NCBI GenBank assembly: GCA_902806355.1
Contig: CADCWI010000052.1
Location: forward strand, 1-26,414
Reading direction: 5' to 3'
Origin: an uncultured Thermomicrobiales bacterium
GTDB lineage: Bacteria; Chloroflexota; Chloroflexia; Thermomicrobiales; UBA6265
Length of the DNA: 26,414 nt
The translations under genes were made by a program, and so were the position numbers. This document shows, piece by piece, positions 22,972-26,414 of the stretch. Within the stretch, counting starts at the first letter, position 1; each line of letters starts with the position of its first letter. The notes beneath the pieces were generated by a model that saw only the letters and a program-made list of their open reading frames with translations, did not search any database and was not told the DNA's origin.

Positions 22972-24324
22972 ATGCTGTCAAGAAGACGCCAGCGCCGGCT
23001 CCATGCCGACCAAGAGAACGCGGGTCCCCGGCAGGGCGCTGATCTCTCGTCGCTGCATTTCTACATTCGGATGACAGCGATCTTCATGGCCGTCCTGCTC
23101 TCAGGCTTTTCGGCAGGAATTCTGACCGAACGCTGGGTCATTGACGGAGAAGGCTCGCGCGCGGCGTCCGGGAACGATAGCGATCTGGAAACGATAGTGG
23201 GCGTGCTGGAGGATAACTACCTCTATCGCCCCGCGGATGTCGGCGCCCAGGACGAGTTCCGGGAAGGGCTGGAACGCAAGGCAATCGAAGGGATGGTGAC
23301 GAGCCTCGACGATGCCTATACCAGATACCTGGTTCCGGCGGACGCAGCGGTCGCATCCGACCAACTCGCAGGGGCATACGGAGGCATTGGGGTGACGCTG
23401 CAACCCGCTCACGGTTTGCTGGTCGTTGCACGAACGACGCCCAACTCCCCCGCGTCTCGCGCTGGTGTCGCCCCTGGTGACGTCATTCAGCGCATCGATG
23501 ATCAGCCCGTCGCTGCTGAGGGCGAGCCAACGCTTACTGGAGATCTTCGCGGACCGGTTGGATCCACCGTAACGCTTCTGATTGAGCGGCCCGGAACGAC
23601 CGAGCCGATCAGCCACTCGCTGGTGCGCGAGTCCATCGTCGTCCATCCGGTGTCATTCGAAATGATACGGGGGACACGATATGCACGGATCCGAATCGAC
23701 ATCTTCGGTGATCGGACAACCGCCGAGCTCGACGAGGCGATCGTGATGGCTGGTGCGCAAGGTGCGACAGGAATCGTGCTCGACCTGCGCGGCAATGGCG
23801 GCGGCTGGGTGAAATCTGCGCAGGAGACGATCGGGCGATTTCTGGCCGCAACCGCGGGCCCGGCATTATTTGAAGATGCCGATCCGGAACCGGGCGGCGA
23901 GTACACGCTTCCAATCCTGAATGCTGCAGGGGCGCCAACTGACCTCCCGATTGTGATCCTGGTGGACAGGAATACGGCCAGCGCCGCCGAGATCGTCGCC
24001 GGCTCGTTGCGGGACTACGACCGGGCGCTCATCGTAGGCGAGCAGACGTTTGGCAAGGGGTCGGTTCAGCGCATCTTTGACTTCGAGGATGGAGCATCGT
24101 TACGGGTGACGGTCGCCGAGTGGATCACCCCGGACAGAACTCGGATCGAGGACACAGGCATCCGTCCCGATGTCGTCGTGGATTCAACGGCATACGGCAG
24201 AACGAGCGGCGATCCGTTCGTGGACACCGCCACGACGTTGCTTGGGTCCGGTATCAGCCGCCCGGGCGACCTGGCTCACGGTGGCAGTCCGGCAACTCCC
24301 GCCACGCCGGCGGCACCGAGATAG
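22972..24324 (+). CDS. S41 family C-terminal processing peptidase
   Basis: A 450-residue membrane-anchored serine protease. After a basic N-terminus, one membrane helix spans about 33-52, placing the rest outside the cell. A short N-terminal domain with YTRYLVP (116-122) precedes a PDZ domain (about 137-208, with YGGIGVTL). The catalytic domain follows, with LRGNGGG (272-278), the nucleophile S337 in NTASAAE and the general base K362 in FGKGSVQ. The C-terminus is a short Ala/Pro/Thr tail. CtpA-like proteases trim exported or membrane proteins at their C-termini. The ATG at 22972 has GGAG seven bases upstream. An in-frame ATG at 22906 overlaps the coaX leader and is less likely. A perfect terminator follows at 24357. 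Confidence 0.92.
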   Translation: MLSRRRQRRLHADQENAGPRQGADLSSLHFYIRMTAIFMAVLLSGFSAGILTERWVIDGEGSRAASGNDSDLETIVGVLEDNYLYRPADVGAQDEFREGLERKAIEGMVTSLDDAYTRYLVPADAAVASDQLAGAYGGIGVTLQPAHGLLVVARTTPNSPASRAGVAPGDVIQRIDDQPVAAEGEPTLTGDLRGPVGSTVTLLIERPGTTEPISHSLVRESIVVHPVSFEMIRGTRYARIRIDIFGDRTTAELDEAIVMAGAQGATGIVLDLRGNGGGWVKSAQETIGRFLAATAGPALFEDADPEPGGEYTLPILNAAGAPTDLPIVILVDRNTASAAEIVAGSLRDYDRALIVGEQTFGKGSVQRIFDFEDGASLRVTVAEWITPDRTRIEDTGIRPDVVVDSTAYGRTSGDPFVDTATTLLGSGISRPGDLAHGGSPATPATPAAPR

Positions 24325-24356
24325 CAAGACACGGTTTCTGGACGTACGGCTAACTG

Positions 24357-24378
24357 GCCCGAGTTTCGCTCGGGTTTT
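24357..24378 (+). terminator. Intrinsic terminator after the S41 protease
   Basis: CCCGAG (24358-24363) pairs perfectly with CTCGGG (24369-24374) over TTTCG, followed by four T. It lies 33 bases after the stop codon. Confidence 0.85.
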
Positions 24379-24486
24379 GACCCTGACCGTGCACATCTCG
24401 ATCTGCCGGCCCCGCATGCTGCACCAAGCCGGCAACGCCGAATGCTCAATCGTTTACTCGCGCCTTTCCCGGATTTAACACTCCCA

Positions 24487-24517
24487 TTACCGCGCATTAA
24501 TGGCCCAACCCTATGAT
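24487..24517 (+). promoter_or_regulatory. Weak candidate promoter of the response regulator
   Basis: A good -10 TATGAT (24512-24517) has TTACCG (24487-24492) 19 bases upstream, which is longer than ideal. A CATTAATG palindrome lies between them and could be an operator. The leader would be about 55 bases. The rest of the gap 24379-24577 shows nothing else I recognise. Confidence 0.3.
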
Positions 24518-24577
24518 GCTTCCATGATCACGTAGGTCGCAGCGCGGACCTGATCGGACATCGGGCGGGAGCAAGGC

Positions 24578-25348
24578 GTGGCACACATGGCACCTGATCA
24601 AGCGGAAGGATCAACGATTCTCCTTGTGGAGGACGATCCAACCCTCAGGAGTACCCTCGCCTTCAACCTGACCCGAGAAGGGCACCATGTCCTGACGTCG
24701 GACAATGGGGTGACAGCGGTGGAAATCGTCGCGGAACGCGGTGATGAACTCGACCTGATCATCCTCGACGTCATGTTGCCCCGCCTCAACGGGTTTCAGG
24801 TGCTGCGAGCGATTCGACGAGATTACGACGTTCCGGTGCTCATGTTGTCGGCACGCGGAGAAGAACAGGACAAGGTCGACGGGCTCGAGCTTGGTGCCGA
24901 CGATTACGTGGTGAAGCCGTTTGCGTTGCGGGAGTTGCTGGCACGGGTGCGAGCTGCGGTTCGGCGACGCGCCGTTGCGTCCGCGAAGCCTCCTGGCGTC
25001 CTGTACCGCGGCAACCTGCGGATCGAGCCGGACCGACGGCGCGCGTCAGTTGGCGATGTTGAACTCCGGCTCAGGCCAAAGGAGTTTGGGTTGCTCGTGA
25101 CCATGGCGCTCGAACCGGGTCGCGTGTTCGAGCGCCAGGAACTCCTGGACGAAATTTGGGGAAGCGACGTATTCGTCGACGAGCGCACGGTTGACGTCCA
25201 CATTTCATGGCTGCGCGGCAAGTTGCAGGGGGCTGGGCTTGCGGAGGACTGCATCCGCACCGTCTACGGGGCTGGGTACCGGTTTGTCGTGAGCCCCGTT
25301 ACGCCTGCGACCACGTCTTCCACCTTGCTGAGCGGGAGCACCGCTTGA
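24578..25348 (+). CDS. OmpR/PhoB-family response regulator
   Basis: A 256-residue two-component regulator. The receiver domain (about 13-130) has the acidic pocket VEDD (17-20), phospho-acceptor D64 in ILDVMLP, the switch serine S91 in MLSAR and K113 in VVKPF. The winged-helix DNA-binding domain (about 150-235) contains LRPKEFGLL, the recognition-helix region ERTVDVHISWLRGKL and the wing TVYGAGYRF. It starts at a GTG (24578) with GGGAGCAAGG upstream; the ATG three codons later is also possible. A pstS gene follows 131 bases downstream, so a PhoB-like role in phosphate control is the best guess. No histidine kinase lies next to it in this window. Confidence 0.92.
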   Translation: MAHMAPDQAEGSTILLVEDDPTLRSTLAFNLTREGHHVLTSDNGVTAVEIVAERGDELDLIILDVMLPRLNGFQVLRAIRRDYDVPVLMLSARGEEQDKVDGLELGADDYVVKPFALRELLARVRAAVRRRAVASAKPPGVLYRGNLRIEPDRRRASVGDVELRLRPKEFGLLVTMALEPGRVFERQELLDEIWGSDVFVDERTVDVHISWLRGKLQGAGLAEDCIRTVYGAGYRFVVSPVTPATTSSTLLSGSTA

Positions 25349-25421
25349 ACGCAGGGTTTCCTCTGGTTTGGAGTCGCCTGGACCGGCCGGACGTCTGAGT
25401 CTGCTGGTGGGCAAGGATGAG

Positions 25422-25441
25422 CGAGCGATGTCCGCTCGTTT
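25422..25441 (+). other. Small stem-loop between the response regulator and pstS
   Basis: CGAGCG (25422-25427) pairs with CGCTCG (25433-25438) over a five-base loop and is followed by three T. It may weaken read-through from the regulator into pstS. It could also be incidental. Confidence 0.35.
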
Positions 25442-25479
25442 CCGGCAGGATCGCATGTTGCGACGGAGGTCGAAGTCGT

Positions 25480-26414
25480 ATGGGTTTCAGTATCGGAAGC
25501 GCCACCCGCAAGGGTGCGCTGATCGCTTTTCTTGGAACGTTGTCTCTCACCCCGGTAACGGTCGCGCAGGATGCGACACCGGTCCCCTATACGGCGCCGG
25601 AGGACATTGCGGACATTACCGGCAGTCTTGAATCCGATGGGTCCTCAACCGTTGGACCGGTCACCGAAGCCGTGATTGAAGAGTTTGCGGCGGTGGCGCC
25701 GGGCATTACCGTGACAAACGGTATCTCGGGCACTGGAGGCGGTTTCGAGCGCTTCGCGATCGGCGAGATTCCAATTGCGAACGCGTCACGGCCCATTGCG
25801 GAAGATGAAGTGGCACTTGCTGCCGAGAACGGCATCGACTACTACCGGTTCGATGTCGCTTATGACGGCATTTCGATTGTCGTCAGCGCGGAAAACGAAT
25901 TCCTTGAGTCGCTCACGGTCGAACAGCTTGCCCAGTTGTGGAGCGCTGACGGAGGGGTGACCAACTGGTCCGATCTCGATCCATCGTTCCCTGATGAGCC
26001 AGTTGAGCTGTACGGCCCTGGGGCCGACTCCGGAACGTTTGACTTCTTCAATGAGGAAGTTCTGGGCGAAGATGTCGCGGTGCGGACCGATTACAACCCC
26101 AGTGAGGACGACAACGTTCTCGTCGAGGGTGTGGTCGGCAGCCCGAATGCGCTTGGTTACTTCGGATACGCGTACTACGAAGCCAATGCCGAGGCCCTGA
26201 GGCTCGTGCCGATCGATAACGGCAATGGGCCGGTCGAGCCCTCGGTCGAAACCATCGGTGATGGCACGTACGCGCCGCTTTCTCGACCGCTGTTCATTTA
26301 CGTGAATGCCGAGACGCTGCAGAGTGATCCGGCGCTCCAGGAGTTCCTCCGCTTCTATCTCTCGTCCAGCGCTGAATTGTCCGCCGATGTTGGCTACGTC
26401 GCCCTGCCGGCCCA
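25480..26414 (+). CDS. pstS: PstS-type phosphate-binding protein (partial, C-terminus off the right edge)
   Basis: At least 311 residues of a periplasmic-type phosphate-binding protein for the Pst ABC transporter. An N-terminal signal peptide is visible, with RKG followed by a hydrophobic stretch to VAQ (residue 30). There is no lipobox cysteine, so anchoring by lipid is not evident. Phosphate-site loops are present: DGSSTV (53-58), SGTGGG (83-88), SRPI (103-106) and SGTFDFF (184-190). The ATG at 25480 has GGAGG about ten bases upstream. The frame is still open at the edge, and pstC, pstA and pstB are expected beyond it. Its position after a PhoB-like regulator suggests phosphate-starvation control. 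Confidence 0.92.
   Translation, partial: MGFSIGSATRKGALIAFLGTLSLTPVTVAQDATPVPYTAPEDIADITGSLESDGSSTVGPVTEAVIEEFAAVAPGITVTNGISGTGGGFERFAIGEIPIANASRPIAEDEVALAAENGIDYYRFDVAYDGISIVVSAENEFLESLTVEQLAQLWSADGGVTNWSDLDPSFPDEPVELYGPGADSGTFDFFNEEVLGEDVAVRTDYNPSEDDNVLVEGVVGSPNALGYFGYAYYEANAEALRLVPIDNGNGPVEPSVETIGDGTYAPLSRPLFIYVNAETLQSDPALQEFLRFYLSSSAELSADVGYVALPA

Noticed and set aside
1..26414. CRISPR arrays, defence islands or complete insertion sequences
   Set aside because: No regularly spaced repeats, Cas genes, transposases or paired terminal repeats with target duplications were seen.

Overview
The window looks like a stretch of chromosome from a fairly GC-rich, free-living bacterium. Codon use, GTG starts, a T-box leader in front of thrS, a second EF-G-like GTPase, type III pantothenate kinase and an inositol operon together suggest a Chloroflexota (Thermomicrobia-like) lineage. 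That placement is inferred from gene content only. No intact mobile element, rRNA or CRISPR array was seen. All functions were read from sequence motifs; no database search was possible.

Left part (1-7282): a truncated aminoglycoside-phosphotransferase-like kinase runs off the left edge on the minus strand. It is followed by a two-gene plus-strand unit, a Gfo/Idh/MocA dehydrogenase and a TIM-barrel sugar isomerase/epimerase. Next come a short relic that resembles a tyrosine recombinase, a Tat-exported protein of unknown function, and a class-C beta-lactamase-like serine hydrolase. Two gene-poor gaps here (4453-5180 and 6633-7282) hold palindromes and a coding-like remnant.

Centre (7283-13029): a minus-strand operon for myo-inositol catabolism, in transcription order HAD-IIA phosphatase, iolE, iolB, iolD and a ROK-family sugar kinase. 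iolE, iolD and iolB are the dehydratase, hydrolase and isomerase steps from 2-keto-myo-inositol to 2-deoxy-5-keto-gluconate. The usual PfkB-type kinase IolC and the aldolase IolJ are not in the window. The ROK protein could replace IolC, but this is a hypothesis. The Gfo/Idh and isomerase pair further left may supply related polyol or keto-inositol steps.

Right part (13126-26414): mostly housekeeping genes. These are a DJ-1/PfpI protein, an M20 peptidase, thrS, a D-Ala-D-Ala carboxypeptidase, tRNA-Val(GAC), a nucleoside deoxyribosyltransferase-like protein, an RNase HI-like protein, an EF-G-like GTPase, coaX, an S41 C-terminal processing protease, an OmpR/PhoB response regulator and a partial PstS phosphate-binding protein. 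The best-supported regulatory find is a complete T-box riboswitch at about 16985-17262 (minus). It has an ACC (Thr) specifier, the conserved T-box bulge and mutually exclusive antiterminator and terminator hairpins. It controls a ThrRS that lacks the N-terminal TGS domain, and its promoter lies inside the end of the upstream carboxypeptidase gene.
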